Positions 38,589-49,629 of a DNA stretch of 64,000 bases are shown piece after piece. The notes below the pieces were generated by a model that ran no database searches, was not told where the DNA came from, and saw nothing but the letters and a program-made list of their open reading frames with translations. The stretch is taken from contig CAUYUJ010016294.1 in the NCBI GenBank assembly GCA_963575745.1, forward strand, positions 1 through 64,000. Reading direction: 5' to 3'. This DNA is from Prorocentrum cordatum. Lineage: Eukaryota; Sar; Dinophyceae; Prorocentrales; Prorocentraceae. How positions within the stretch are numbered: the stretch's first letter is position 1; each line of letters starts with the position of its first letter. The position numbers and the translations under genes were made by a program.

Positions 38589-39965
38589 CTGCACACTCGT
38601 CCATCCTAAATATGAAATCATACCATCCCAGGCAGGCCGGGTTCCCCCCCCCTGAGGTTCCCTTGTAAAAAACACTATGCGGTGACATTTCTGGTTCTAA
38701 CATAGCACTTTTTTTCACGAATCCCTCAAAAAAAAAACGGGACGAAGTGCACACGCGCGCGTCGTCGCGCGCGCATGCCGAAATCCTTCAAAAACCTTCG
38801 GTGCGAGAAGGATTTCAAAATTGAATTTCCCCAGAACACGCAAAAACACAAGGTTTCACAACACAGAGTTGCTAAAAAAAGCTTCCGCGAAAGCTCTTGC
38901 GAAATCTTAAGAAAACCATAGGTTTTTCAAGATTTTCACAAACTGCTGCCAAACGAGCTTCGCGCGCGCTCATGTCGAAATCTGTCGAACGCCCTTGCGC
39001 GTGTGCCGTCGCGAGAATCCTCTGAAAAAAAAAACGGGACGAAGTGCAGACGCGCGCGAAGTCCCGCGCGTATGCCGAAAACCTTCAAAACCCATCGGTT
39101 TCGGAAGGATTCCAAAATCGTGTGTCCAAAAAACCTACAAAAACACAAGGTTTCGCAACACGGATTTTCAACAAAAGCGTGCGCGCGCGCTCTTGCGTCG
39201 TCGTCGTCGTCGTCGCCCTTCCTCCCTCGTCGTCGTCGTCGTCGTTGTCGCCGCCGTCGTCTTCTGTCTTTCCTCGTCGTCGTCGTCGTCGTCTTGGCGT
39301 CGTCGTCGCTTCCGTCGTCGTTGTCGCCGTGGTTGTCCTTCCGCCCTCGTCGTCTTCGTCGGCGTCTCGTCGTTGTTCCCTCTATTTCGTCGCCGTCGTC
39401 GTCGTCGTCGTCGTCGTAGTCTTCACTCCTCCCTCGTCGTTATCCTCCTCCCTCGTCGTCGTCGTCGTCGTCCGTCGTCGGCGTCTCGTCGTCGTCCCTC
39501 CTATTTCGTCGTCGTCGTCGTCGTCTTCGTCGTCGTTGTCGTCGTCGTCGTCTTCCCTCCTCCCTCGTCGTTGTCGTCGTCGGCGTCGCCGTCCTTCCTC
39601 CTTCTTCGTCGTTCGCGTCGTCGCCGTCTTCCCTCCTCCATCGTTGTTGTCGTCGTTGTCGCCGTCGTCTTTTTTTCTCTTCCCTCGTCGTCGTCTCCGT
39701 TGGCGACGTCGTCGTCGTCTTCCTCGTCGTCGTCGTCGTCGGCGTCGGCGTCGTCGTCGTCTTCGTCGACGTCGGCGGTGTCGTCGTAGTCGGTGTCTGC
39801 GGCGCCGTCGTCGTCGTTGTCGCTGTCGTCGTCGGTGTCGTGGCCAAGTGCCATGTGGTACCTACCGTCACGGTCTTGTCTTAAGAAGTCTTGCGACCAA
39901 GTTGCGGGTGGGAGGGTGGGATGTTTGCACGAGCAGTAGAGAGGACAGCCTCAAGACGGTCAACT
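38445..39965. repeat. Macro-unit 1
   Basis: TA array at 38530-38585. Internal repeats at about 38710-38990 and 39000-39190. CGT array at 39195-39840, with TCCTCCCTCGTCG spacers about every 90 bases. Confidence 0.9.
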
Positions 39966-40650
39966 TGGATTCTCCTTTCTAAAAGAAGGATAGACTCTAC
40001 CCGCCCCGGACTTATCAGCTCCCCCTGGGATAGTCTGATTTCACATATATATATATATATTCTGCACACTCGTCCATCCTAAATATGGAATCATATCATC
40101 CCAGGCAGGCCGGGTTCCCCCCCTGAGGTACACTATGCGGTGACATTTCTTGTTCTAACATAGCACTTTTCGCGAATCCCTTGCAAAAAAACGGGACGAA
40201 ACGCACACGCGCGCGTCGTCGCGGGCGCATGCCGAAATCCTTCAAAAACCTTCGGTGCCGGAAGGATTTCGCAATCGAGTTTCCCAAAAACATACAAAAA
40301 ACATATGGTTTCGCAACACAGGGTTGCTAAAACAACTTCCGCGCGAGCTCTTGCGAAATCTTAAGGAAACCATCGGTTTTTCAAGATTTTCACAGCATGC
40401 TACCAAACGGGCTTCACGCGCGCTCATGTCGAAATCTGTCGAACGCCCTTGCGCGTGTGCCGTCGCGAGAATCCTCTGAAAAAAAAACGGAACGAAGTGC
40501 AGACGCGCGCGAAGTCCCGCGCGTATGCCGAAAATCTTAAAAACCCATCGGTTTCGGAAGGATTTCAAAATCGTGCGTCCAAAAAACATACAAAAACCCA
40601 AGGTTTCGCAACTCGGATTTTCAACAAAAGCGTGCGCGCGCGCGCTCTTG

Positions 40651-40681
<31 letters not shown>

Positions 40682-41858
40682 CTCCCTCCTCCTGCGTCGA
40701 CCTTGTCGGTGGCCCTGACGAGGTTGGGGGAGAGGGTGCCGAAACGCGCCCAGAGTCCAGCAAAGCATGAGGGTGCAAACCCGACTTGTCTGGCTGATGC
40801 TCTGGGGGGGCCTGTGCTCAGGGGAGGCTGCAGCACCGCTCAACGATGTGCTGTTTAACCGAACCTGCAGGGTGGGCCCTTTCCCAAATCCGTGCTTCGG
40901 TGCGGATCGTAAGCGCACCTCGTCTCCGTCGTCGTCTTCGTCGGCGTCGTCGTGGTCGTGGTGCGTGTTGCTCTGCTCGGGGTTCTGTTTTCCTTACGCA
41001 GTGACCACCACCACCTCCTGCGTCGTCGTCGTCGCCTACGTCGTCCTCTGTCTTTTCTCGTGTTCGTCGTCGTCGTCCTCTTTGGCGTCGTGGTCGTTTC
41101 CGTCGTCGTGGTCGCCGTGGTCGTCCTTCCTCCTCCTCCCACGTCGTCGTCGTCGTCGTCCGTCGTCGGCGTCTCGTCGTCGTCCCTCCTATTTCGTCGC
41201 CGTCGTCGTAGTCGTTGTCGTCGTCGTCGTCGTCGTCGCCTTCCCTTCTCCCTCGTCGTTGCCGTCGTCGGCGTCGCCGTCCTTCCTCCTTCTTTGTCGT
41301 TCGCGTCGTCGCCATCCTCCCTCCTCCCTCGTCGTTGTCGTCGTTGTCGCCGTCGTCGTCCTCCCTCCTTCCTCGTTATCTTCGTTGGCGACGTCGTCGT
41401 CGTCGTCTTCGTCGTCGTCGTCGGCGTCGGCGTCGTTGTCGTCTTCGTCGTCGTCGACGTCGGCGTCGTCGTCGTCGCCGCCGCCGCAGTCGTTGTGTCG
41501 TCGTCGTCGTCGGCGTCGTTGACGTCGTCGTCGTCGTCGTCGGTGTCGTCGTTATCGTCGTCGTCGGCGTCGTCATCGTCGTCGTCGTCGGTGTCGTCGT
41601 CGTCGTCGTCGGTTCGTCGTCGTCGGTCTCGTCGTCGTCGTCGGCGTCGGTGTCGTCGTCGTCGTCGGTGTCGTCGTAGTCGTTGTCGGCGGCGTCGTCA
41701 TCGTCGTTGTCGCTGTCGTCGTCGGCGTCGCTGTTGTTGCCAAGTGCCATGTGGTACCCACCGTCACGGTCTTAAGACATTTAGGAAACCAAGTTGCGGG
41801 TGGGTGGGTGGGATGTTTGCGCGAGCAGTGGAGTGAACAACTCACTGCGAACAGAAAC
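39966..41858. repeat. Macro-unit 2, with a unique insert
   Basis: The longest unit. The CGT array (40650-41735) is split at about 40695-40925 by non-repeat sequence (GGTGGCCCTGACGAGGTTGG through GGTGCGGATCGTAAGCGCAC) absent from the other units. A second break with CACCACCACCTCCTGC follows at 41005. Confidence 0.9.
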
Positions 41859-42781
41859 TAATTCTCCTATCTATAAAGGGAATAGACTCGACGCCCCCCC
41901 CGGACTTATCGGTTCCCCTTAGGATAATATGATTTCATATATATGCTGCACACTCGTCCATCCTAAATATGAAATCGTACCATCCCGGCTAGGCCGGTTT
42001 CCCCCCTGAGGTTCCCTTGTAAAAAAACAAAACCCTATGCGGTGAAATTGTTTGTTCTAACATAGCACATTTTCACAAATCCCTCGCAACGAATGAGACG
42101 AAGTGCGCACGCGCGCGTCGTCGCGCGCGCATGCCGAAATCCTTCAAAAACCTTCGGTGCGGGAAGGATTTCGCAATCTGGTTTCCAAAAAGCATACAAA
42201 AACCACAGGGTTTCGCAACACAGAGTTGCTAAAACAACTTCCGCGAAAGCTCTTGCGAAATCTCAAGAAAACGATAGGTTTTTCAAAATTTTCACAGCAT
42301 GCTACCAAACGGGTTTCGCGCGCGCTCATGTCGAAATCTGTCGAACGCCCTTGCGCGTGTGCCGTCGCGAGAATCCTCTGCAACAAATGGGACGAAGTGC
42401 AAGCGCGCGCGTCGTCGCGCGCGTATGCCGAAAACCTTCAAAACCCATCGGTTTCGGAAGGATTTCAAAAATCGTGCGTCCAAAAAACCTAAAAAAAACC
42501 TAAGGTTTCGCAACTTGGATTTTCAACAAAAGCGTGCGCGCGCGCGCTCTTGCGTCGTCGTCGTCGTCGACGTCGCCGTCCTCCCTCCTCCCGCGTCGTC
42601 GTCGTCGTCGTCGCCTACGTCGTCCTCTGCCTTTCCTCGTGTTCGTCGTCGTCGTCGTCGTCCTCTTTGGCGTCGTGGTCGTTTCCGTCGTCGTTGTCGC
42701 CGTGGTCGTCCTTCCTCCTCCTCCCTCGTCGTCGTCGTCGTCCGTCGTCGGCGTCTCGTCGTCGTCCCTCCTATTTCGTCG

Positions 42782-42822
<41 letters not shown>

Positions 42823-43454
42823 TTCCCTCCTCCCTCGTCGTTGCCGTCGTCGGCGTCGCCGTCCTTCCTCCTTCTTCGTCGTTCGCGTCGTCGCCGTCCT
42901 CCCTCCTCCCTCGTCGTTGTCGTCGTTGTCGCCGTCGTCGTCCTCCCTCCTTCCTCTCGTTGTCTTCGTTGGCGACGTCGTCGTCGTCTTCGTCGTCGTC
43001 GTCGTCGGCGTCGGCGTCGTTGTCGTCTTCGTCGTCGTCGTCGTCTAGTCGTCGTCGTCATCGCCGCTGTCGTCGTCGTCGTCGTCGTCGGCGTCGTTGA
43101 CGTCGTCGTCGTCGTCGGTGTCGTCGTTATCGTCGTCGTCGGCGTCGTCATCGTCGTCGTCGTTGTCATCGTCGTCGTCGTCGGCGTCGGTGTCGTCGTC
43201 GTCGTCGTCGGTGTCGTCGTCGTCGTCGTCGTTGTCGGCGTCGTCGAAGTCGTTGGAGACGTCGTCGGTGTCGTCGTAGTCGTTGTCGGCGGCGTCGTCA
43301 TCGTCGTTGTCGCTCTCGTCGTCGGCCTCGCTGTTGTTGCCAAGTGCCATTTGGTACCCACCGTCACGGTCTTAAGAGATTTTGCAAACCAAGTTGCGGG
43401 TGGGTGGGTGGGATGTTTGCACGAGCAGTGGAGAGGACAGCTTCAAAACGGTCA
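41859..43454. repeat. Macro-unit 3
   Basis: No TA microsatellite. Internal repeats at about 42085-42370 and 42375-42535. CGT array at 42550-43335. Confidence 0.9.
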
Positions 43455-43560
43455 AAATGGATTGCACCATATAGATTGCACCACATGTATTGCACCGCAG
43501 ATATTGCATCGCATGTATTGCATTGAATAGGTTGCCGCGGGTCAATTGCACCGCATGCGT
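43455..43560. repeat. TTGCACC(A/G)CATAG array between units 3 and 4
   Basis: Seven or so units such as ATTGCACCACATGTATTGCA precede unit 4, the same unit type as at 19095, 45180 and 47745. Confidence 0.85.
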
Positions 43561-44911
43561 TATCCTTTCTAGAAAGAGAATAGACTCTACCCCCCCCGGA
43601 CTTATCGGTTCCCCCCGGGGATAGTATGATTTCATGTATATATACACATATATGTATATATGTATATATATGTGTGTATATATATATATATTTATATTAT
43701 GCACACTCGTCCATCCTAGATATGAAATCGTACCATCCCAGCTCGGCCGGTTTCCCCCCTGAGGTTCCCTTGTAAAAAAACCCTATGCGGTGACATGTTT
43801 TGTTCTAACATATCACTTGTTCGCGAATCCCTTGCAACAAATGAGACGAAGTGCACACGCGCGCGTCGTCGCGCGCGCATGCCGAAATCCTTCAAAAACC
43901 TTCGGTGCGGGAAGGATTTCGCAATCGAGTTTCCAAAAAGATACAAAAACACATGGTTTCGCAACACAGAGTTGCTAAAAAAGCTTCCGCGAAAGCTCTT
44001 GCGAAATCTTAAGAAAACCATGGTTTTTGAAGCTTTTCACAGCATGCTACCAAACGGGCTTCGCGCGCGCTCATGTCGAAATCTGTCGAACGCCCTTGCG
44101 CGTGTGCCGTCGCGAGAATCCTCTGCAACAAATGGGACGAAGTGCAGAAGCGCGCGTCGTCGCGCGCGTATGCCGAAAACCTTCAAAACCCATCGGTTTC
44201 GGAAGGATTTCAAAATCGTGTGTCCAAAAAACCTACAACAACAAAAGGTTTCGCAACACGGATGTTCAACAAAAGCGTGCGCGCGCGCTCTTGCGTCGTC
44301 GTCGTCGTCGCCGTCCTCCCTCCTCCCGCGTCGTTGTCGTCGTCGTCGTCGCCTACGTCGTCCTCTGTCTTTCCTCGTGTTCGTCGTCGTCGTCCTCTTT
44401 GGCGTCGTGGTCGTTTCCGTCGTCGTTGTCGCCGTGGTCGTCCTTCCTCCTCCTCCCTCGTCGTCGTCGTCGTCCGTCGTCGGCGTCTCGTCGTCGTCCC
44501 TCCTATTTCGTCGCCGTCGTCGTCGTCGTCGTCGTGTCGTCGTCGTCGTCTTCCCTCCTCCCTCGTCGTTGTCGTCGTCGGCGTCGCCGTCCTTCCTCCT
44601 TCTTCGTCGTTCGCGTCGTCGCCGTCCTCCCTCCTCCCTCGTCGTTGTCGTCGTTGTCGCCGTCGTCGTCCTCCCTCCTTCCTCGTTGTCTTCGTTGGCG
44701 ACGTCGTCGTCGTCTTCGTCGTCGTCGTCGGCGTCGGCGTCGTTGTCGTCTTCGTCGTCGTCGACGTCGGCGTCGTCGTCGTCGCCGCCGTCGTCGTCGT
44801 CGTCGTCTTCGGCGTCGTTGACGTCGTCGTCGTCGTCGTGTCGTCGTTATCGTCGTCGTCGGCGTCGTCATCGTCGTCGTCGTTGTCATCGTCGTCGTCG
44901 TCGGCGTCGGT

Positions 44912-44955
<44 letters not shown>

Positions 44956-45180
44956 TGTCGGCGTCGTCGAAGTCGTTGGAGACGTCGTCGGTGTCGTCGT
45001 AGTCGTTGTCGGCGGCGTCGTCATCGTCGTTGTCGTTGTCGCTGTCGTCGTCGCTGTTGTTGCCAAGTGCCATGTGGTACCCACCGTCACGGTCTTAAGA
45101 GATTTTGCAAACCAAGTTGCGGGTGGGTGGGTGGGATGTTTGCGCGAGCAGTGGAGTGGACAACTTACTGCGAACAGAAA
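43561..45180. repeat. Macro-unit 4
   Basis: TA/TG array at 43635-43695. Internal repeats at about 43815-44110 and 44120-44285. CGT array at 44295-45060. Confidence 0.9.
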
Positions 45181-45305
45181 TTAATTGCACCACATAGATT
45201 GCACCATACAGGTTGAACCACATATATTGCACCGCGTCGATTTCATTACGTAGGTTGCATCGCATACGTTGCACTCCATCGATTGCACCGCATAGGCTGC
45301 AAGAA
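45181..45305. repeat. TTGCACC(A/G)CATAG array after unit 4
   Basis: ATTGCACCACATAGATTGCA, GTTGAACCACATATATTGCA and relatives. Confidence 0.85.
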
Positions 45306-45536
45306 CCTACTGTCTGGGGTCCACGCTGACTGACACTTTTTCTTGGGGGGGGGAGCGGGGTTTGCCTGGGCCGCCCTGGTCTTTGGGATTATGAAAAGCG
45401 ACCCGGGGTGACACACCAGCCTCGCGGCCTGCGCAGCAGCGATGGCAGCGACGTCACAATCTCCCTGCCTGCCGGGCTGGGCCACCCCGTGCACCCGAGA
45501 GTCGGCGGCGAGCGAGGGGGGGGAACGAGAAAGAGA
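45306..45536. other. Spacer, no gene recognised
   Basis: Ordinary sequence with a G10 run near 45345-45355. Nothing supported. Confidence 0.4.
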
Positions 45537-45720
45537 GGGCCTTCCCAGAAGGCGGCGGGACTTCTCAGCAGCCCTCGCGCCGTCAGAAGAGCTTTTTGCT
45601 GGTCTTCGGGGAAGGCTCAGAACGCCTCTCAGAAGGCCGGGGGCTTCCGAGCCACCTCTGAGAAGGCCTCCCTCCTCCTTCGCACCTCCCCCCCCCCTCG
45701 CTCGCCGCCGAGAGAGGGCC
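45537..45720 (-). mobile_element. F4 element, copy 3 (reverse)
   Basis: GGGCCTTCCCAGAAGGCGGC then GGGACTTCTCAGCAG, CTTCGGGGAAGGCTCAGAAC and CTCTCAGAAGGCCGGGGGCT follow the reverse order of copies 1 and 2. It ends in CTCGCTCGCCGCCGA, a word that also flanks the other copies. Confidence 0.65.
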
Positions 45721-45819
45721 TCCCTCCCCCGATGGTGGCCTCGCCGCCGGCCCACGGGCCCCCCCCTGGGCGGGAGCCTGGTCGCGGCTCCCTCGGCCTG
45801 CCTTGGCCGATGGGGCAAG

Positions 45820-46345
45820 GAGGAGAAGGAGGAGGAGGAGGAGGAGGAGGAGGAGGAGGAGAAGGAGGAGGAGGAGGATGGGGACGGGGAGGAGGAGGAT
45901 GAAGGGAGAGGGGAGGGGGGAGGGGGAGGAAGAGGAGGAGGAGGAGGAGAGGGTAGGGGGAGGAGGAGAGGGGGGGAGGAGTAGGAGGAGAGGAGGAGGA
46001 GGAGGAGGAGGAGGAGGGGAGGAGAGGAGGAGGAGGAGGAGGATGGGAGGGAGGAGGCAGGAGGAGGGGATGAGGAGGAGAGGGAGGAGGAGGGGGAGGG
46101 GGAGGAGAGGGGGAGGGGGATGACGGAGGAGTTGGGAGGAGGAGGAGGAGGGATGAGGAGGAGGGTAGAGGAGGAGATTCGGAGCTGTAGGGAGGGAGGA
46201 GGGGTGGAGAGGAGGAGGAGTGGGAGGAGGAGGAGAGGAAGATGAGGAGGGGAGGAGGAGGAGGAGGAGGCTGCGGAGGAGGCAGGAGGAGGAGGAGAGG
46301 AGGAGGAGGAGGAGGAGGAGGAGAGTAGTAGAAGGAGGAGGAGGA
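45820..46345. repeat. (GGA)n tract, degenerate
   Basis: GGAGGAGG with GGGGAGG and GATGAGG breaks, about 520 bases. Confidence 0.96.
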
Positions 46346-46491
46346 TGAGGAAGGGGGAGGGAGCTGGGCTGCATACGGGTCGGGCTCGCGCCTCGGTCCC
46401 GGCGGGGTCGGGCCAGGGAGTCCCGGCACTCCCTCGAGCGCGGCCGCACGCGGCGTCTGAACCTGCCGCGCCTGCCCTCCCTACCCTCCTC

Positions 46492-46632
46492 CCTCCCGCC
46501 CTCCCTCCTGCCCTCCTCCTCCTCCTCCCTCCTCCTCCTCCCTCCTCCTCCTCCCCTCCTCCTCCTACCCCCTCCTCCTCCTCCTCCTCTCCTCCTCCTC
46601 CTCCTCCTCCTCCTCCTCCTCCTCCTCCTCCA
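46492..46632. repeat. (TCC)n tract
   Basis: CTCCTCC triplets. With the GGA tract just upstream it makes a purine/pyrimidine inverted pair around a 150-base GC-rich centre. Confidence 0.96.
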
Positions 46633-46845
46633 GCCAGGGACCGATTCCAGGGAGCCCCCACCTGCGTCCCTCCTGCGAAGACCCCGGGCCAGCTCGCGTA
46701 CCTGCTTCTGGAACCCCGTCGAGCCTGAGCAGAGTCGGCGCCGAGCACCTGCATGGTCTGCTTCAGCACCTGGCGACGTCCGCGGAGGAAAAGATCCGCG
46801 GCGGCTGACCTGCCGATGCCTTGTCTTTGCTCCGATATTGTTTCT
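46633..46845 (-). other. Possible coding-like segment, unknown
   Basis: A minus-strand frame from ATG 46769 reads MLKQTMQVLGADSAQARRGS then RSRYASWPGVFAGGTQVG before entering the repeat arrays. No motif recognised, and another frame is equally open. Low support. Confidence 0.2.
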
Positions 46846-46847
46846 TA

Positions 46848-46985
46848 CGTAGTGAAACGATCCAGACGGAAGTTTCTTCACCATCTTGGACTCCAGGGGG
46901 AGTCTGTTGGGCCCTGGTACAATCAAAATAATGATCCTGGGCGACAAAAGTATCCCCAGGAGGGGGTCAAGAGCGTAAGGGCCGA
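46848..46985 (-). mobile_element. F3 element, strongly diverged copy
   Basis: AAGTTTCTTCACCATCTTGG then ACTCCAGGGGGAGTC, GGGCCCTGG, and CCCCAGGAGGGGGTCAAGAG follow the reverse F3 order at low identity. Confidence 0.35.
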
Positions 46986-47400
46986 GTGAGAAACCCAAGG
47001 CATCGGAGGTCCGGATCTCTCTCTCTCTCTTTCTCTCACCTCGGCTGCATTTGAATTTGTACAAGCATGTGCATCCGTGTGTATTTGTACGTAACCGCTT
47101 GTTACAAGCCTCCTTCGTCACGGACAAATCTAGAGATCTGTCTGTCCCAAATTGTTGGCCCCTGGAGGACCTTTTCGTTCGCCGGGACCCGGTCCCTGGG
47201 ACAAGTCCGAGAGGTCCAGGGGACCCGAACCACGAAACAAGATGACGTCGGATGTCTTCAGGCCCTCAACCTCGACAACAACATCTGCATCACATCGTGT
47301 CCCTCTCTCTCTCTCTCTTTCTCTTTCTTTACAAATGCAAGTAGATGTATAATCGACATGTGCACATACATGCATACATGCATAAACACATTTTCCCGCA
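46986..47400. other. No gene recognised; two CT microsatellites
   Basis: TCTCTCTCTCTTTCTCTC at 47017-47036 and 47304-47335. The stretch 47150-47265 again has diverged F3-like words (GACCCGGTCCCTGGGACAAG, GATGACGTCGGATGTC). No gene. Confidence 0.45.
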
Positions 47401-47447
47401 AATAGTGCTTGCACTTAGGGGTGCTTGCCTGTCTTCTAAGGAACTGG

Positions 47448-47738
47448 GCCTTGTGGGCGGTCTGGCGGCGATGTTCCCGCCGTCGCCGCCTCGTCGCCGC
47501 CTCGTCGCCGCCTGTCGTGCGGACTGTGTTGGCGGTCTGGCGGCGACGTTCCCACCGTCGCCGCCCCGTCGCCGCCTCGTCGCCGCCTGTCGTCTGGGCC
47601 GTGTGGGCGGTCTGGCGCCCATGTTCCCGACGTCGCCGCCCCGTCGCCGCCTCGTCGCCGCCTGTCGTCTGGGCTGGTGTGGCGGTCTGGCGGCTATGTG
47701 GTTGCCGTCGCCGCCCCGTCGCCACCACACAGGTTGCT
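47448..47738. repeat. 75-bp tandem repeat, four copies
   Basis: GGCGGTCTGGCGGC-type starts fall at about 47456, 47531, 47606 and 47681, each followed by ATGTTCCCG then CCGTCGCCGCC repeated and GCCTGTCGTC. A 75-base period equals 25 codons, so frames stay open; the resulting peptide repeats are not proof of a gene. Confidence 0.92.
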
Positions 47739-48075
47739 CCACATAGAGTGCTCCACATCGAGTGCACCACATAGATTACACAACATGGATTGTACAAGCT
47801 ATGTTGCACCACGCAGGCTGCACTCATAGTGCGCCACGCATATTGCACCACATACGTCGCTCCACATAAATTGCACAACATAGGGTGCACCGAGTGCACC
47901 ACTTGCATCGCACCACGTCAAATGCACAAAACAACTTGCACCACATACGTTACACCACGTGTATTGCAACACATAGAGCGAGTGCGCAACATAAATTGCA
48001 CCACACATGATTGACGACATACATTGCGTCACATAGGTTGCACAACATACATTGTACAACACGACTTGCACCACG
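47739..48075. repeat. TTGCACCACATAG-type array
   Basis: About 22 degenerate units of 13-16 bases (GTTGCTCCACATAGAGTGCT, ATTGCACCACATACGTCGCT). It directly precedes the diverged macro-unit, as the array at 43455 precedes unit 4. Confidence 0.88.
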
Positions 48076-48900
48076 TGTATTCTCCTTTTTAAACAATAAT
48101 AGGATCTCCCCCCACTCCTTCCCTGGACTTAACGGATCCCCATTTCGTCTTGCAAATTAAGCATCTGACTCTGCCCCATCGTCCATCATAATTGTGAATT
48201 CGTAGCATCCCAGCCAAACCTGTCATAACCCCCTCATCCTTTGCAACGAATACTATGTGCGCGCACTCGTTTATGACAAATCATAGGTTTTCAATAATCC
48301 CTTGCGACAAACGGGAGTGCACACGCGCGCGTCTCGCGTGCGCATGCCGAAATCCTTCAACAAACTCAGGTTTGGTAGTGGGGACTTCAAAATCGAGTGT
48401 CTCGAGCACATTTGAAACCACATGGTTTCACGACAATCATTTTCAACAAGCCTGTGTTCGCTCTCTTGCAGATCCTAAAGCAAATCGTCTGTTTTGAGGA
48501 TTTTCATCCAATGGTACCGAACGTGCCTCTCTCGCGCGCGCGTCGAAATTGCAAGAACGCCCTTGCGAGCGTGCTGTCGCAAGAACCCCTTGCAACAGAC
48601 GGGACGAAATGCACACGCGCGAGCGTCGTCGCGCGTGCATGCGGAAATCGTTCGCACAACAACCTTAGATTTCGTAGGGGCTTCAAAATCAAGTGTCCCG
48701 GAAACATATAAACACACACGTTTTCCAACGCCAAGTTTCATACACGCCTGCGCTCGCGGTCTCGCGATTTCTTCAGAACACCGTCGTTTTTTGTTGTTAG
48801 TTTCTTGTTTTTTGTCTTCGCCATTTTCATTGAATTCTGCCAAACGGGCCTCTCGCGCTGCATGTCGAAATCATTCGAACGCCCTTGCGCAGGGAAAGGT
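48076..48900. repeat. Diverged macro-unit without CGT array
   Basis: Starts TATTCTCCTTTTTAAAC and has CCATCGTCCATCATAATTGT, ACGGGAGTGCACACGCGCGC, CGCGTGCGCATGCCGAAATC, CAACAGACGGGACGAAATGC and CCGGAAACATATAAACACAC. This is the two-part internal structure of units 1-4, but much diverged and with no CGT array at the end. Confidence 0.75.
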
Positions 48901-49267
48901 GCCAGAACACGGGCTGCCCGCCGCTCACGTGGCTCGCGGCCTGGGCACCCTGCGCTGCTCCGCCCCTCACCTCGAGGGGGACGAACCAGAACTGGCTGAG
49001 CTGAGCGCACCAAGACTGACAGCAGGACCCTGGAGGGGGAGCTGCGTGCGGGGCAGCCGCGCAGCCAGTGCAGGACCTGCCGGGCAGGCGGGGCACAGGG
49101 TTGGAGCAGTGGCGCCACCGACGCGCGCGAGCGCACCACGCGATACTGGCGCGCGCTCCAGCCGGCCTCGGGGAGCTGGCGTGTCGAGCGCACGGAACTG
49201 GCTGCCCCGTCTCTCTCACGGAGATCTCCGCGTTCTCTCTGGACGAGCCAGAAGCGGCATAGGCATC
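48901..49267. other. No gene recognised
   Basis: GC-rich sequence with open frames on both strands and no motif. Confidence 0.4.
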
Positions 49268-49411
49268 AACTTTTGGAGGTCCGCGCGGGTTTTGTGCATC
49301 TGCGCTGGACCCCCCCTCCCTGGTGCGCGGAGTGCGCGGGGGGCGGCGCCTGTGGTGCCGCCAGGGGGGCCCAGCGCGGTTCCGAGCAACCCGCGCGGAG
49401 CTCCCAAGATT
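49268..49411. mobile_element. F2 element, copy near F7 and F5
   Basis: AACTTTTGGAGGTCCGCGCG then GGTTTTGTGCATCTGCGCTG on the left; CAACCCGCGCGGAGCTCCCA then AGATT on the right. The arms changed in a compensating way (GGAGGTCC against GGAGCTCC), so pairing is partly kept. Confidence 0.7.
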
Positions 49412-49449
49412 TATGTCTGTGCCGCTTTGTCATGGTCGGATGGAGATTT

Positions 49450-49608
49450 AGGTCGGGCATGTCCTCCTGCAGGCGGACCTGGGGCACAACACAAAACATG
49501 GCTAACACGTGCTCAAACCGACTGCACAAATACCTGAAGCATCGCCCCCAGACATTTTCTTGGACTATCTTTTGGGAGGTCCCTCCTGTAGAGGGACAGG
49601 CCCGACTT
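49450..49608. mobile_element. F7 element, best copy
   Basis: Left AGGTCGGGCATGTCCTCCTG then CAGGCGGA; right CCCTCCTGTAGAGGGACAGG then CCCGACTT. These are inverted repeats of about 25 bases with a few mismatches. Length 159, non-coding. Confidence 0.78.
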
Positions 49609-49629
49609 CAACGGAGATCTCCCTCCTCT

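Larger units (their letters stand above)
38445..45180. repeat. Macro-repeat: four tandem 1.5-1.9 kb units with CGT arrays
   Basis: Each unit has the same order: a TTCTCCTTT-like start and CCCCCCGGACTTATC; a TA microsatellite; CACTCGTCCATCCTAAATAT (38594, 40069, 41950, 43704); CTATGCGGTGACAT; two ~300-bp internal repeats with GGGACGAAGTGC and CGCGCATGCCGAAA; a long CGT array; CCAAGTGCCATGTGGTACC (39843, 41739, 43339, 45063); then GTTGCGGGTGGG and GGATGTTTGC. Unit lengths vary mainly through the CGT arrays. All long Val/Ser/Arg or Asp/Thr ORFs here are array artefacts. Confidence 0.95.

Noticed and set aside
38445-45180. Long Val/Ser/Arg-rich and Asp/Thr-rich ORFs, up to 473 codons
   Set aside because: They follow the CGT array in each frame and change product with frame. 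There are no domains; they arise because CGT, TCG and GTC triplets contain no stop.
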